DNA of 64,000 nucleotides from Tenacibaculum jejuense (GTDB lineage: Bacteria; Bacteroidota; Bacteroidia; Flavobacteriales; Flavobacteriaceae), in NCBI RefSeq assembly GCF_900198195.1, contig NZ_LT899436.1, forward strand, positions 3,563,001 to 3,627,000, read 5' to 3'. The notes under the pieces are model-generated. The model saw only the letters and a program-made list of their open reading frames with translations. It did no database searches and was not told the DNA's origin. Position numbers and translations under genes: made by a program. Position 1 is the first letter of the stretch, and each line of letters begins with the position of its first letter. This document shows positions 26,466 to 35,488 of the stretch, piece by piece.

Positions 26466-27413
26466 ATGCAGGTAAAATTATTACGCATCTTTTACGTCCT
26501 TTCTTTTTTAAGTATTTCTTTTTTACTATTAAATTTAAGCAATGCTAAAACAAATAATACCAAACAAATTGAATCATTAAAAGATTCAACAATAGTAAAA
26601 ACAGAAAAAAACGTTAGTCATCTTTATGAAGTGAAAGCTATCAAACTTCCTAAAAAAATGGAATTTGCAGGTGAAGCTGTACCTTTAGATCAACTCGACA
26701 TACAGGAACGTTTAGATCGTGAATTGTTAGTTAACACATATTGGCAATCTAATGGTCTTCTATTAATGAAAAGAGCTAATAAATTTTTTCCTTTACTTGA
26801 ACCATTACTCAAAAAACATGGTTTACCTGACGATTTTAAATATTTATGCGTTGCTGAAAGTGCTTTAATTCAAGTTCCCTCATACAAAGGAGCCGCTGGT
26901 TACTGGCATTTTATGCCTAGAACTGGAAAAGAATATGGACTCGAAGTAAACAGCAATGTAGATGAGCGTTATAATTTAGAATTATCTACAAAAGTTGCTG
27001 CTGAATATTTAAAGAAAGCTAAAAATAAATTTGGTAGTTGGACATTAGCCGCAGCAGCTTATAATGCTGGGAGTGGTAGAATTTCAACCCGTTTGAAAGA
27101 ACAAAAAGTAACAAGTTATTATGATCTTTTATTAAACCCTGAAACTGGGAGATATGTTTTTAGAATCCTTGCTTTAAAAGAAATCATGTCTAACCCAAAA
27201 AAATATGGTTTTTTATTCGATCAAGAAGATTTGTACACTTTTCCTGAAGTAAAAGAAATATTGGTCGACTACCCTATTCCTGATTTAGCTGACTTTGCTA
27301 AACAATATAATATTACTTATAAAGAATTAAAATTAGTGAATCCTTGGTTAAGAGAAACTAAATTAAACAACAATAGTAAAAAGGAATATATAATTAAGAT
27401 TCCAACTCGTTAA
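26466..27413 (+). CDS. MltD-like membrane-bound lytic transglycosylase
   Basis: A 315-aa exported lytic transglycosylase. A signal or anchor segment occupies residues about 7-26. The SLT domain contains catalytic E131 in CVAESALIQ, the AGYWHFMPRTGKEYGL motif (family 1D) and AAAAYNAGSGRI. The end (VDYPIPDLADFAKQYNITYKELKLVNPWL) looks like a single LysM-type module for peptidoglycan binding. It cleaves glycan strands with 1,6-anhydro-MurNAc formation during wall turnover. A long terminator hairpin follows. Confidence 0.9.
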   Translation: MQVKLLRIFYVLSFLSISFLLLNLSNAKTNNTKQIESLKDSTIVKTEKNVSHLYEVKAIKLPKKMEFAGEAVPLDQLDIQERLDRELLVNTYWQSNGLLLMKRANKFFPLLEPLLKKHGLPDDFKYLCVAESALIQVPSYKGAAGYWHFMPRTGKEYGLEVNSNVDERYNLELSTKVAAEYLKKAKNKFGSWTLAAAAYNAGSGRISTRLKEQKVTSYYDLLLNPETGRYVFRILALKEIMSNPKKYGFLFDQEDLYTFPEVKEILVDYPIPDLADFAKQYNITYKELKLVNPWLRETKLNNNSKKEYIIKIPTR

Positions 27414-27478
27414 CATGAATTAAAAGACATCTGAAATTCAAAAAATCAGATTCAAATAACATGTCATTTTATAAAAAG

Positions 27479-27526
27479 ACATATGTAATTGAAGTTATTT
27501 TTCATTTTAACTTTAATTACATGTGT
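27479..27526 (+). terminator. Terminator after lytic transglycosylase gene
   Basis: 19-bp stem with two mismatches (27479-27497 with 27508-27526), 10-nt loop, followed by TTTTTTTG. Confidence 0.85.
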
Positions 27527-27725
27527 TTTTTTGTTTCTCTACACATCGCTACACCAAAAACAATTCATAACCCTATACAAAACAACACTTTAAACCAAAA
27601 AAACTTCTTTTATATTTTATAGTTTTATATTATTTCAGCTAGAATTCCATACACCTTTTTATAAAAAGCATACCCTTTTTTGCTTTTATAAACCCAAATA
27701 TCTTTTTCCTCTAAGTCCCAAATTC

Positions 27726-27733
27726 TACCTTTG
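27726..27733 (+). promoter_or_regulatory. -7 promoter element of the LRR protein gene
   Basis: TACCTTTG is an exact TAnnTTTG box, 38 bp before the ATG at 27772. The -33 element is not a clear match (TTTTT around 27703). Confidence 0.6.
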
Positions 27734-27771
27734 ATAAGACAAAAGAACTATGTAAATAATCCAAAAATTAG

Positions 27772-30700
27772 ATGAAAAAAAAATTACTTCTAGTTACTAT
27801 ATCGTTTATGATATACATTCCTTTTTTTGCACAATGCAATACTATTGTAAATATTCCTGACCAAAATTTTAAAAATGCTTTACTAAATCATTCTCCTATT
27901 ATAGATAGTAATAATGATGGAGAAATTCAGTGTTCTGAAGCAGAAAATTTAACTGGAAGAATGTCTATTTCAAATAAACGTATTTTAGATCTTACAGGAA
28001 TCGAAGCCTTTGTTAATATAACTTTATTAGACTGTACAGAAAACTCTATAACTTCTTTAAATACTTCAAAAAACACAAAATTAGAATATATATGGTGTCA
28101 TTTAAATAGTATAGAAACTATAGATATATCTCAAAACATTTCATTAAAAAGTCTAGAATGCTATAGTAACAAGATAACTTCTTTAGACGTCAGTAATAAC
28201 ATTAATCTTGAAGTATTATGGTGCTACGCTAACGAATTAAACACTTTAGATGTTAGCAAAAATATTAAATTAACAACTCTTGGTTGTGCTGATAATAACT
28301 TAACATCATTAGATCTTTCTTTTAACTCTGTACTAACACATATAGATTGTGCTAGAAATAGTCTTACAGCATTAGATATTTCTAATGGTAATAACAATAA
28401 TGTAAGTTCTTTCTCTTCTATTGAGAATACTGGATTATTTTGTGTACAAATAGACGCTAATTTTACAGTGCCAAATAATAATATTTGGAATAAAGACGTT
28501 AATACAAGTTATGGTTCAAATTGTAACTGTAATGTAACTTTACCTGATCAAAACTTTAAGAATGCATTATTAAATCATTCTCCTATTATTGACATCAACA
28601 ATGATGGTGAAATACAATGTTATGAAGCTGAAAATCTTACTGAAACTTTAAATATTGACAATAATTCTATAGCTGATTTATCTGGGATTGAAAGTTTTGT
28701 AAACATTACAAGACTTGAATGTGATGGTAACCAGTTACAAGCTTTAGATATGTCTCATAACACAAAATTAGAATATTTATCATGTTCTTATAATGAGTTA
28801 ATCGATATTGATATTTCTAAAAACCTACAATTAAAAAGTATATCATGCTCCTCAAATCAACTGAATAGTATTGATCTGACCAATAATACTTCTTTAATCA
28901 ATTTTCGTTGCTCTGATAATAACTTACAAAGTTTAGATGTATCTAATAATTTGAATTTAAATCAACTTACATTAAGTCGTAATGAATTAACAAGTATAGA
29001 TGTATCTAATAATCGTAGTTTAACATCCTTATCTTGTAATAGTAATAATCTTAATTTATTAGATGTTTCACAAAATGTAAATTTATCTTCTTTAGATTAT
29101 TCATTTAATAATTTACCTAATGTTGATTTAAGTCAAAATGTATGGTTATCATACCTAGACTGTTCTTCTAATGAAATTACAGCATTAGATTTAAGCAACA
29201 ATTCAAGACTTAATAGATTACAAATTAGAGGAAGTAACTTAACATCTTTAGACTTATCTACAAATACTTCTTTAGAAGAAGTATGGATTTCACATAGTCC
29301 TTTGTTATTCTCTATCAACTTAGCTAATGGATTTAATAACAGTTTAAATACAATTTGGCTAGAAACAGCTAATTCAAAATTAAATTGTATTCAAATAGAC
29401 AACGGTTTTACACCTCCAAATAATTGGCGAAAACCTGAAACAGCTTTTTACAGCAACGATTGTTCTTGTACGGTTGACATTCCTGATGCAAATTTCAAAA
29501 ATGCACTATTAAACAACAGTGATAAAATTGACTTAAACGAAGATAGTGAAATACAATGTACTGAAGTTTTGGCTTTTAGAGGCGTCCTATTAGATCTTAG
29601 TGATAAAGGCATCTCAGATTTGACTGGAATAGAAGCTTTTAAAGATATCCAAATATTAATATGTGATAATAATGATTTAACTTATTTAGATCTTTCTCAA
29701 AACACAAAACTATCTAATATACAATGCAATAACAATAAAATCACTTCTATAAATGTTACTAACAACAAAGATTTAGTCGTATTAAATTGTATTAATAATG
29801 AGCTATTAAATTTAGATGTTTCACAAAATACCGAATTGGCTTCTCTGAGCTGTCAAGAAAATAAACTAGAAAGCTTAGATGTGAGTAATAATAGCGAATT
29901 AGATATCCTATTTTGTAATGACAATCAACTTACAAGTATAGATGTAACTAACAATCCTAAACTCTTACTTTTTCAACCTTCAAACAATCCTATAGGTGAC
30001 TTAGATATTACTCAAAATCCTGCTCTTCTGCAAATAGGTTGCGTAAATAATTCTTTAACAGAGTTAAACGTAGCCAATAATCCTAATTTAAAAGTATTGA
30101 GTTGTGGAACAAATACACTAACCAATATAGATGTTTCTAACAATCCTAATTTAGAAGTTTTATGGTGTAGTAACAATTCTTTAAGCTCTATAGATGTAAC
30201 CAACAACCCTTTATTAAAGCAGTTATTTTTCAAGAGTAATACGCTAAGTACAATTGATATTTCAAATAACCCAAACTTAGAAAGATTAGGTTGTGGTGAT
30301 AATAATTTAACCAGTCTTGATTTATCTGACAAACTTAAATTAAATACTTTATTCTGTGATGGTAATAATTTAACTACACTAAATATAGGAAATGGCAATA
30401 ACAGTAATTTTATTGATATGAGAGCAAATAATAATCCTAATTTGCTTTGTATTCAGATAGATGAAAATTTCACAGTTCCTGGAACTTGGGCAAAAGATGC
30501 TACTGCAAGATATAGCAGTAATTGTAGAGCTACTGCTAGTGTAAACGATGAAACTATTTATAATTTTAACTTATACCCTAACCCGGTTAATAACATCTTA
30601 AACGTAAAGTTTGACGGAAAAGTTAAAAAAGTAGCCATCTACAACTTACAAGGAAAACAAGTAATGCATAGTTTTAAAAGTAAAGAAATAAATATCTCTA

Positions 30701-30777
30701 AGTTAAGTAATGGACTTTATGTAGTGGCTATAGAAACTGAAAAAGGTAAAGGCATAAAACGTTTTATAAAACAATAA
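27772..30777 (+). CDS. Leucine-rich-repeat surface protein of three tandem modules with T9SS sorting domain
   Basis: A 1001-aa exported protein (signal peptide about residues 1-21). It consists of three homologous modules beginning near residues 22, 253 and 563. Each opens with a capping segment NIPDQNFKNALLNHSPIID...NNDGEIQC, runs through 21-residue LRRs of the type LxCxxNxLxxLDVSxNxxLxx, and closes with CVQIDANFTVPNN...YGSNC. Residues from about 922 are a T9SS type A domain (FNLYPNPVNNILNVKF ... GLYVVAIETEKGKGIKRFIKQ). It should be secreted and probably held at the cell surface for adhesion or ligand binding. The gene has its own promoter and precedes a peptide gene by 80 bp. Confidence 0.92.
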   Translation: MKKKLLLVTISFMIYIPFFAQCNTIVNIPDQNFKNALLNHSPIIDSNNDGEIQCSEAENLTGRMSISNKRILDLTGIEAFVNITLLDCTENSITSLNTSKNTKLEYIWCHLNSIETIDISQNISLKSLECYSNKITSLDVSNNINLEVLWCYANELNTLDVSKNIKLTTLGCADNNLTSLDLSFNSVLTHIDCARNSLTALDISNGNNNNVSSFSSIENTGLFCVQIDANFTVPNNNIWNKDVNTSYGSNCNCNVTLPDQNFKNALLNHSPIIDINNDGEIQCYEAENLTETLNIDNNSIADLSGIESFVNITRLECDGNQLQALDMSHNTKLEYLSCSYNELIDIDISKNLQLKSISCSSNQLNSIDLTNNTSLINFRCSDNNLQSLDVSNNLNLNQLTLSRNELTSIDVSNNRSLTSLSCNSNNLNLLDVSQNVNLSSLDYSFNNLPNVDLSQNVWLSYLDCSSNEITALDLSNNSRLNRLQIRGSNLTSLDLSTNTSLEEVWISHSPLLFSINLANGFNNSLNTIWLETANSKLNCIQIDNGFTPPNNWRKPETAFYSNDCSCTVDIPDANFKNALLNNSDKIDLNEDSEIQCTEVLAFRGVLLDLSDKGISDLTGIEAFKDIQILICDNNDLTYLDLSQNTKLSNIQCNNNKITSINVTNNKDLVVLNCINNELLNLDVSQNTELASLSCQENKLESLDVSNNSELDILFCNDNQLTSIDVTNNPKLLLFQPSNNPIGDLDITQNPALLQIGCVNNSLTELNVANNPNLKVLSCGTNTLTNIDVSNNPNLEVLWCSNNSLSSIDVTNNPLLKQLFFKSNTLSTIDISNNPNLERLGCGDNNLTSLDLSDKLKLNTLFCDGNNLTTLNIGNGNNSNFIDMRANNNPNLLCIQIDENFTVPGTWAKDATARYSSNCRATASVNDETIYNFNLYPNPVNNILNVKFDGKVKKVAIYNLQGKQVMHSFKSKEINISKLSNGLYVVAIETEKGKGIKRFIKQ

Positions 30778-30795
30778 AGAAATTTTCGCGACAAT

Positions 30796-30830
30796 AGACA
30801 TACACCTTGAATGTCTTAAAATGATCAAGG
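30796..30830 (+). ncRNA. Possible H-type RNA pseudoknot in leader of the GG-leader peptide gene
   Basis: Two perfect 6-bp helices interlock: AGACAT (30796-30801) with ATGTCT (30811-30816), and CCTTGA (30805-30810) with TCAAGG (30825-30830). Loops are 3, 0 and 8 nt, the geometry of a compact H-type pseudoknot. It lies 28 nt before the ATG of the 83-aa peptide. Formation is predicted only from pairing. Confidence 0.35.
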
Positions 30831-30857
30831 AAAATAAACTTAAAAATTCAAAATATT

Positions 30858-31109
30858 ATGAAAAAATCAATCTTAAATCTAGGAAAATCTTTAAACAAAA
30901 CTGAGCAACAAAATATTAATGGAGGTTTTGGACCTTTCGGACCTTCTGTTTGTGCTTCTAGTTCAAACTACATCCTTGAAGGAGGAGAAATCATAATTAA
31001 CGGAGTAAGAACTAACGACTGTTCATTTCCATCTAGAGCATCTAAAGGAGCCTTTCCAGGATCTAGATGTTACGGAGGTGTTATCAACGGAGTTTGTACT
31101 GTAGGATAA
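30858..31109 (+). CDS. Small secreted peptide with double-glycine leader, bacteriocin/RiPP-like
   Basis: An 83-aa precursor. Residues 1-23 (MKKSILNLGKSLNKTEQQ then NINGG) match the double-glycine leader seen in Bacteroidota bacteriocin-like and RiPP precursors: a short amphipathic helix ending in I-N-G-G, normally cut by the peptidase domain of a PCAT/HlyB-type ABC exporter. The 60-residue core is rich in Gly, Ser and Asn and has Cys at 32, 55, 71 and 80, which could form two disulfides or carry modifications. No exporter, immunity or modification gene is adjacent, so export in trans is needed. A strong terminator follows. Confidence 0.8.
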   Translation: MKKSILNLGKSLNKTEQQNINGGFGPFGPSVCASSSNYILEGGEIIINGVRTNDCSFPSRASKGAFPGSRCYGGVINGVCTVG

Positions 31110-31139
31110 CGTACTTAATCTAACAAAGATTAAAATAAA

Positions 31140-31167
31140 AAGAGCGTCTATTTTTATAGACGCTCTT
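31140..31167. terminator. Bidirectional terminator after the peptide gene
   Basis: Perfect 12-bp stem (31140-31151 with 31156-31167) with TTTT loop, relatively GC-rich, shared by the peptide gene and the convergent lipoprotein gene. Confidence 0.88.
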
Positions 31168-31190
31168 CATTTATATTGAATAATTTTTTT

Positions 31191-32258
31191 TTACCTTCTT
31201 TTTAAAACAAGTTCTATAGTTCCAATAAAATCATCTCCAAACTCTAATACCAATCTATCGGAAGTCACTTCTTTTACAAACAAACCATCAATTGCAACAT
31301 TTCCAAAATTATACGTTTCAGAATTTCCTCCATCTATAAAATCAGTAAAACTAAAGAAAACAACCGTTAACGAATTATCGTCTTCATTGTAAGCCCAATT
31401 ACCATCAGCTCTATATTCTTCTTTTACTACTTCATCAAAGACAGGAGTACAAGTTTCTTTTGTACTACTGTAATCTAAAGTAGCATATTCTCCTTTTAAA
31501 GATTCAAAGAAACTTCCGTCTTGATTGAAACTGATGTAACCTAACGATTGCGTTAAAGCATCGAAGTCTACAGAAACCGAACTTCCGTTGTCACATATAA
31601 CCATTTCCACATCTGCATCTTCATCATCTTCAGGAACCCATTCTCCAACAATAGATGCATTTCCACCCCAAGCTTCAATAGTTACACAAACCGTTTCGAT
31701 TCTACTGATGTTATTATTACTGTCATAAATGCATATATCATAGCAAAATTCACCAGCTGGAACAGAGTTTTGTAAATCAACATTAATTGTTGTTTCTTCT
31801 TGCATACGCGAAGAAATTCTATGATCTGATTTTTTAAAGATACTTTTAAAATTAGAAGTTCCATCTACCATTCTGCTAGAAAATGACGAAGCTGGAATAT
31901 CAAAAAATGTATTTGTTGGATTTCCTTCACTATCCTTAAACTGTACATAAGCTCCCGCTACATTATCTGTAGAAGTAAACTTAATATCAAAACCTGAACC
32001 TTGAAAACCTGTTTTCAAATCTGAATTAATTTGAAAATCGAGATCACTATTTGGAGCTGGAGGTGTACCTGACTCTTTTGTAGCTCCACTAATAACAATA
32101 CCGTTTTCTATTGTAGAAACAGGAGTTTTATTATCCTCTAATGCGTTCTGTTGTTCTGCTACTTCCTCGTTTCCTGCTGTTGGTGAAGAATCACTACTAC
32201 ATGAGGTAAAATAAACACTAACACATAAAGCTAGTGCTAAAAAACATAGTTTTTTCAT
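31191..32258 (-). CDS. Lipoprotein of unknown function
   Basis: A 355-aa lipoprotein (lipobox YFTSC, C20) with a low-complexity acidic linker to about residue 60. A middle beta-rich region (ISGATKESGTPPAPNSDLDF ... VPAGEFCYDICIYDSNNNIS) follows, with paired cysteines. The C-terminal half begins IVGEWVPEDDEDADVEMVI and continues GYISFNQDGSFFESLKGEY, resembling the lipocalin-like domains common in Bacteroidota lipoproteins. I do not recognise a specific function. It is transcribed alone toward the shared terminator. Confidence 0.82.
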   Translation of the reverse strand: MKKLCFLALALCVSVYFTSCSSDSSPTAGNEEVAEQQNALEDNKTPVSTIENGIVISGATKESGTPPAPNSDLDFQINSDLKTGFQGSGFDIKFTSTDNVAGAYVQFKDSEGNPTNTFFDIPASSFSSRMVDGTSNFKSIFKKSDHRISSRMQEETTINVDLQNSVPAGEFCYDICIYDSNNNISRIETVCVTIEAWGGNASIVGEWVPEDDEDADVEMVICDNGSSVSVDFDALTQSLGYISFNQDGSFFESLKGEYATLDYSSTKETCTPVFDEVVKEEYRADGNWAYNEDDNSLTVVFFSFTDFIDGGNSETYNFGNVAIDGLFVKEVTSDRLVLEFGDDFIGTIELVLKRR

Positions 32259-32293
32259 AATTAAAATTTTTAAAAGTTGACAATTATTTTTTC

Positions 32294-32301
32294 CAAATAT
32301 A
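32294..32301 (-). promoter_or_regulatory. -7 promoter element of the 31191 lipoprotein gene
   Basis: On the minus strand this reads TATATTTG, an exact TAnnTTTG box, 35 bp before the ATG. A TTTG (plus-strand CAAA at 32317-32320) lies upstream with a shorter than usual 15-bp spacer. Confidence 0.5.
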
Positions 32302-32497
32302 ACAATTCAACAATAACAAAAAGAATTGTCTTATAAGCAATTAACTACCTAATTATATCTATTTTACTTTGTAATCCACGTATAAAGAATACGCTTATAA
32401 CCAAATATCATACGACTAAAACTTAAAAGAAATCTTCGCTTAAAAAAACAGCTACTTTTAAATATATCAATTAATACAACTATTAAAATTATAAACA

Positions 32498-35368
32498 ATG
32501 AAAACTGAATATGATATTATCATTATTGGTGGTGGTGCCATGGGATTAGCAACAGCTGCCGAACTTGCTAAGACAAAGAAAAATGTTCTGGTACTCGAAC
32601 AATTTTCTTTTTTTAATGACAAGGGAAGCTCTGCAGGATTATCGAGGCAATTTAGAGTTCAGTATGCTCAAAAATATATGGCTCAACTTGCTTTGGATAC
32701 TATTCCATATTGGGATGAACTTCAAAAAACAACCAAAGATACACTGATTGAAAAAGTAGGTTCATTATGGTTTGGAGACCCAAACATAAGCTCACAAGAA
32801 GGAGGAATTAAAGCTGCAATGGAAGTAATGGATGAATTAAACATTCCATACACTAAATTAAAAGCTAAAGAAATCGAAAAAGATTTTCCTTTCAAAAAAT
32901 TACCAAAAGACTATTATGGTTTTTTTCAGGACCAGGGAGGGATTATTGACTTGAAAGCTACATTGAAAGCGTTATTTAATATCGCTGATAAAGCAAAAAA
33001 TATCGATTTACTTGAGTTTACAAAAGTTACCAATATTGAATCTTTAAATACTGGAATTATAACAGTATCAACTTCTGAAAACACGTATTCTACAGAAAAA
33101 TTAGTGATTACTCCTGGTGCTTACATTAATGATATCTTAAAACACTTCGGCCTTTCAGTTAATGTAGATATTTGGGAAATGTCTTCAGCATATTACAAAA
33201 AAACAGAAGACATTAAATTACCAACTTGGTTTGTTTTTCAAGAACCTCAAAATACAAGTCTATTTTATGGATTTCCTGAAGAAAATTGGGCAAATCCTGG
33301 ATACATTAGAGTTGCACCTGATATTCCTGATCAAATTATTAAAGATCCATCAGAAAGGTCAGGAATTCCAAACGAAAAGAGTTTACAACTAAACTCTAAT
33401 TGGGTTAAAAACCACATGAAAGGTCTAAGTGACACACCTGAATTTACTTCTACTTGTTTAATAACACTAAACAATAACAATAAAGAATTAATGCTAGATA
33501 CATTACCTAATTGGGTTCATAATCATAAAAATATTGTTGTATATACTGGTGGGTGGGCTGCTAAATTTATTCCTCTTTTAGGAAAAATCCTGTCTGATAT
33601 CGCCTTAAAGGGTAAAACGAAATTTGACATTTCTCCATTTAAAATTCAATGGCCTGTAGTTCGTGGTGAAGTAAGTAATAAGTTTATTACTGAAGAAGTT
33701 AAACGATTACAGTTAGATGTTGCTATAATAGGAGCTGGTGCATCTGGTTTATATTCTGGATATCGTCTTTTAAACGGAACTAATAAGAAAGGAAAAAAAC
33801 TCGATCTTGATGTTGCTATTTTTGAAATGAGTGATCGTATTGGAGGAAGATTAGAATCTATTAAATTACCAGGAATGAATGTTGTTGGTGAACTTGGGGG
33901 TATGAGATATATGACTGAACAAAAAATTGTAACTGCTTTAATTGAAGATGTTTTCTCAACTCAATATGGACTGAATCCTATAGATTTCCCTATGGGAGAT
34001 GCCAATCATCACTTATATTATTTGAGAAAACAAAGATTTTTTGCGAATAGGTTTGATCAAGCAAAAATAACTGGTGAAAACTTTAAAACTCGATACTTTG
34101 TTGAAGAACGTTTTGAAGGAAAAAGTTCAGATGATATTTTCACAGAAATTATTAGTGAAGTATTGCTAGCAGATGGATACTCTCTTAAACAAATTCAAGA
34201 AAATCCTAATCCGAGAGAAGAATGGAATAGAGTAAAGAAAGAACTTACATATAGATTTGAAGGACCCTATAACGGACTAAAAGTATATGAAATTGGATTT
34301 TGGAACTTACTAAAAGATAGATCATCGCAAGAATGTTATGAATTTTTAGCTCAGGCTGGCGGTTACTATTCTAATACTATAAACTGGAATGCAGCTGAAG
34401 CTTTTCCTTATATGGTGGGTGATTTTGCTAGTGATGCAGTAAAATATAAAACTATTGATGGCGGTTACGATCAAATTCTAACTTGTTTAGGAGATGATTT
34501 TATTCAAAAAGGAGGTAGTATTTACACAAAAAACAAGCTTAAAACATTTAAGAAAAACCCTAAAAAATCAAGTAAGTATAAATATATATTAAAATTCTAT
34601 AACTTAGAAAAAGAAGAATATTGGGAAGTTGAAGCTAAGGATATAATTCTAGGAATGCCTAAGCGATCTTTAGAATTATTAGATCAAGACAACTTCTTTT
34701 TCAATGCTGAAAAACAACATAAACTCCACAATAATTTAAATTCAGTTATACCAGAACCTTCAGTTAAAATCTTGTTAGGATTTGAAGAACCTTGGTGGAA
34801 AAAAGATTTAGGAGCAATGGCTGGTGAATCTATCACCGACTTGCCCATGAGGCAGTGTTATTATTTTGGTGTAGATCCTAAAAATTCACACTCTCTATTT
34901 TTAGCAAGTTACAATGATATGCGAACTGTTAGCTTTTGGCAAGCATTAGAAGAAGGAGAAAAATTTCAAACTAGAGAAACTAAATTAGTTAGAGCTAAAA
35001 ATACCATTTATCCTAATTATGAACATGCGAGTAAAGTTATGGTTGATGAAGTTATGAGTCAAGTAGAAGAATTACACGGACCAAATATTAATGTACCTGC
35101 ACCTTATACTTCTGCTTACAAAGATTGGACTAAAGATCCTTATGGTGGTGGTTACCACGCTTGGAAAAATAGTTATAAAGTTTGGGAAGTAATGCCATAT
35201 ATAAGACAACCAAAGCAAGAAGAGCGTATTTTTATTACTGGTGAAGCCTACTCTGATCAACAAGGATGGGTTGAAGGAGCATTTTGTGTTACTGAACATA
35301 TTATGAGAGAACAATATGAACTCGAATGTCCTGAATGGTTAGATAAAGACTACTATTTAGGTTGGTAA
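32498..35368 (+). CDS. Fusion of a DAO-type amine oxidase and a flavin L-amino acid oxidase
   Basis: A 956-aa protein with two complete flavoenzyme halves. Residues 1 to about 385 are a DAO-family oxidase like sarcosine or N-methyltryptophan oxidase: Rossmann motif G11-GGAMG, SRQFRVQYAQKYM, and C320 in STCLITLNNN at the place where that family links FAD covalently. Residues about 405-956 are a flavin amine oxidase with its own Rossmann motif G412-AGASG, FEMSDRIGGR, GELGGMRYM and a terminal FAD motif GEAYSDQQGWVEGA. The second half resembles L-lysine or L-phenylalanine oxidases. No signal peptide is seen. Expected products are an imine or oxo acid and H2O2. No linked pathway gene is visible except a tiny ORF downstream. 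Confidence 0.9.
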   Translation: MKTEYDIIIIGGGAMGLATAAELAKTKKNVLVLEQFSFFNDKGSSAGLSRQFRVQYAQKYMAQLALDTIPYWDELQKTTKDTLIEKVGSLWFGDPNISSQEGGIKAAMEVMDELNIPYTKLKAKEIEKDFPFKKLPKDYYGFFQDQGGIIDLKATLKALFNIADKAKNIDLLEFTKVTNIESLNTGIITVSTSENTYSTEKLVITPGAYINDILKHFGLSVNVDIWEMSSAYYKKTEDIKLPTWFVFQEPQNTSLFYGFPEENWANPGYIRVAPDIPDQIIKDPSERSGIPNEKSLQLNSNWVKNHMKGLSDTPEFTSTCLITLNNNNKELMLDTLPNWVHNHKNIVVYTGGWAAKFIPLLGKILSDIALKGKTKFDISPFKIQWPVVRGEVSNKFITEEVKRLQLDVAIIGAGASGLYSGYRLLNGTNKKGKKLDLDVAIFEMSDRIGGRLESIKLPGMNVVGELGGMRYMTEQKIVTALIEDVFSTQYGLNPIDFPMGDANHHLYYLRKQRFFANRFDQAKITGENFKTRYFVEERFEGKSSDDIFTEIISEVLLADGYSLKQIQENPNPREEWNRVKKELTYRFEGPYNGLKVYEIGFWNLLKDRSSQECYEFLAQAGGYYSNTINWNAAEAFPYMVGDFASDAVKYKTIDGGYDQILTCLGDDFIQKGGSIYTKNKLKTFKKNPKKSSKYKYILKFYNLEKEEYWEVEAKDIILGMPKRSLELLDQDNFFFNAEKQHKLHNNLNSVIPEPSVKILLGFEEPWWKKDLGAMAGESITDLPMRQCYYFGVDPKNSHSLFLASYNDMRTVSFWQALEEGEKFQTRETKLVRAKNTIYPNYEHASKVMVDEVMSQVEELHGPNINVPAPYTSAYKDWTKDPYGGGYHAWKNSYKVWEVMPYIRQPKQEERIFITGEAYSDQQGWVEGAFCVTEHIMREQYELECPEWLDKDYYLGW

Positions 35369-35488
35369 AATAAATCTAGACTGTACTGCATTTTTATATT
35401 TTAAAATTTATTTCATTTTTTTCTTTTTTATTGGTAACATTTAAATTCTTTCATGAACATAAGAATAGTAACAGTAAAATTATAGATC

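Larger units (their letters stand above)
27414..27771. other. 358-bp intergenic region: terminator, small hairpin and LRR-gene promoter
   Basis: It holds the transglycosylase terminator (27479-27526), an imperfect AT-rich hairpin at about 27658-27692 (TTATAAAAAGC paired with GCTTTTATAA, loop ATACCCTTTTTT), and the -7 box at 27726-27733. I see no credible gene; a 33-codon frame from 27521 overlaps the terminator. Confidence 0.6.

Noticed and set aside
27521..27622. 33-codon ORF starting ATG TGT TTT in the gap before the LRR gene
   Set aside because: Its start lies in the 3' arm of the transglycosylase terminator, composition is that of random AT-rich DNA, and nothing supports expression.
29133..30398. 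Minus-strand frames inside the LRR gene (29133-29318 and 30012-30398)
   Set aside because: They are antisense shadows produced by the periodic repeat codons; no ribosome-binding context or family match.
27900..30420. Regular 63-bp periodicity that could suggest a CRISPR or satellite array
   Set aside because: The period equals 21 codons of the LRR, repeats are degenerate at third positions and lie in a continuous frame, so they are protein repeats.
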